From Deltaproteobacteria bacterium (lineage in GTDB: Bacteria; Myxococcota_A; UBA796; GCA-2862545), in NCBI GenBank assembly GCA_019307545.1, contig JAFDJI010000335.1, positions 1 through 5,086 on the forward strand: a stretch of DNA of 5,086 nucleotides, in the 5' to 3' direction. The translations under genes were made by a program, and so were the position numbers. Shown piece by piece: positions 4,442-5,086 of this stretch. How positions within the stretch are numbered: the first letter of the stretch is position 1; every line of letters begins with the position of its first letter. A model generated the notes under the pieces. The model worked only from the letters and a program-made list of their open reading frames with translations. It was not told the origin of the DNA and did no database searches.

Positions 4442-5029
4442 ATGCTCGATCCCAAGAAGAAGGTCCGGATCCTCGGCGCCGCCACGGACATGTTTGCCCG
4501 CTACGGCTTCAAAAAGTCGTCCATCGACGAGATCGCTACCACCGCGGGCGTCGGCAAGGGCACGGTCTACCTGGCCTTCGACAGCAAGGAGGACCTCTTC
4601 TACCAGGTCGTGCACCGGGAGATCCGGGTATGCGCGGCGCAGGTGTCGGAGCGGATCGACCCCCGAAAGCCGGCCGACGAGCTGCTGGTCAGCTGCAGCC
4701 TGGACACCTTGGAGCGCATCGAGGCCCAGCCGCTGCTCCGGGACCTGGTGTTGGGCCGCCTCGACCGGGTCGTTCCCATGTGGCGGAAGGAGCTGGAAGA
4801 CCTGCGCGCCATCGGGCGTCTTCCCACCGTGGAGGTGCTGGAGTTGGGGGTGCGCCAGGGGGCGTTCCGAAGCGATCTCGAAGTGGAGCAGGTAGCGCGT
4901 ATCGTACAGGACATGCAGATCGCCGGGCTCCTGCTCCAGCCACGGTTTGTGCGTTCGGAGGACGACCAGCGTCGCCTGGGCCTGATCTGGCTCGACCTGG
5001 TCCTCAACGGACTGATGACCCGGGATTGA
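4442..5029 (+). CDS. TetR/AcrR family transcriptional regulator
   Basis: A 195-residue protein of normal TetR-family length. The N-terminal DNA-binding domain is clear: ILGAATDMFARYGFKKSSI (10-28), then the helix-turn-helix IDEIATTAGVGKGTVYLAF (28-46), with GKGTVYLAF as recognition helix, and the conserved SKEDLF (48-53). Residues about 60-195 form the helical ligand-binding and dimerisation domain, which is too variable to indicate the ligand. ATG at 4442 follows GGGAG with a four-base gap. The gene is divergent from the AIM24 operon, and a strong dyad overlaps its own predicted promoter, so it probably represses itself and perhaps its neighbours. TetR proteins of this type often sit next to efflux pump genes, which could follow beyond the window end. 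Confidence 0.95.
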   Translation: MLDPKKKVRILGAATDMFARYGFKKSSIDEIATTAGVGKGTVYLAFDSKEDLFYQVVHREIRVCAAQVSERIDPRKPADELLVSCSLDTLERIEAQPLLRDLVLGRLDRVVPMWRKELEDLRAIGRLPTVEVLELGVRQGAFRSDLEVEQVARIVQDMQIAGLLLQPRFVRSEDDQRRLGLIWLDLVLNGLMTRD

Positions 5030-5036
5030 GGCCGGA

Positions 5037-5082
5037 GACTGACCGGCCGACCTATGCGGTCAGACGTTCTGACCAGTCTGGT
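5037..5082. promoter_or_regulatory. Cluster of overlapping dyads after tetR
   Basis: Three inverted repeats overlap: CTGACCG (5039-5045) with CGGTCAG (5057-5063); GGTCAG-ACGTT-CTGACC (5058-5074); and ACCAG-T-CTGGT (5072-5082). The GACTGGT 7-mer on the minus strand (5083-5077 region) also occurs in the dyad before tetR (4393-4399). This resembles a regulator-binding region ahead of a downstream gene that is not in view. The first dyad could also form a hairpin after tetR, but no T run follows it. Confidence 0.45.
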
Positions 5083-5086
5083 ACTG

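Overview
This window is GC-rich DNA with G or C in most third codon positions. It carries several traits that suggest a myxobacterium-like organism (Myxococcota or a related former deltaproteobacterial lineage): a very acidic short lipoprotein that begins Cys-Thr-Asp-Tyr-Gly after its lipobox, a strong sigma-54-type promoter match, hexanucleotide-phased intergenic repeats, and a tandem set of AIM24 paralogues. The lineage call is inference; no marker gene is present.

Layout, left to right. Positions 1-823 (+) hold the 3' end of an M16-type zinc peptidase gene, overlapped by one base by a RimJ/RimL-type GNAT acetyltransferase. Positions 824-1108 lie between convergent genes and contain a striking structure: four direct 31-bp-spaced repeats followed by three 31-bp-spaced repeats in the opposite orientation. 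Positions 1109-1750 (-) encode an acidic lipoprotein of unknown function. Positions 1751-2208 (458 bases) contain no gene that I can support, but are dense in structure: a near-consensus sigma-54 promoter for the lipoprotein, three adjacent dyads, a nine-unit hexamer-phased repeat and a nested inverted repeat of about 100 bases.

Positions 2209-4300 (-) are three consecutive AIM24-family genes (TRAP-like fold, function unknown in bacteria), tightly spaced and almost certainly one operon. Positions 4301-4441 form a divergent promoter region with a 39-bp dyad that overlaps the predicted tetR promoter. Positions 4442-5029 (+) encode a TetR/AcrR-family repressor. Positions 5030-5086 hold a cluster of short dyads that probably belongs to the control region of a gene beyond the window.

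The most coherent unit is the TetR gene with the divergent AIM24 operon. The dyad next to tetR has a half-site repeated exactly over the -35 element of the AIM24 promoter, so one repressor may control both. The most unusual DNA is the 31-bp inverted repeat array at 851-1067 and the nested inverted repeat at 2099-2199. Neither is explained by the genes; the first may be an expanded bidirectional terminator and the second a structured RNA or a small mobile repeat.
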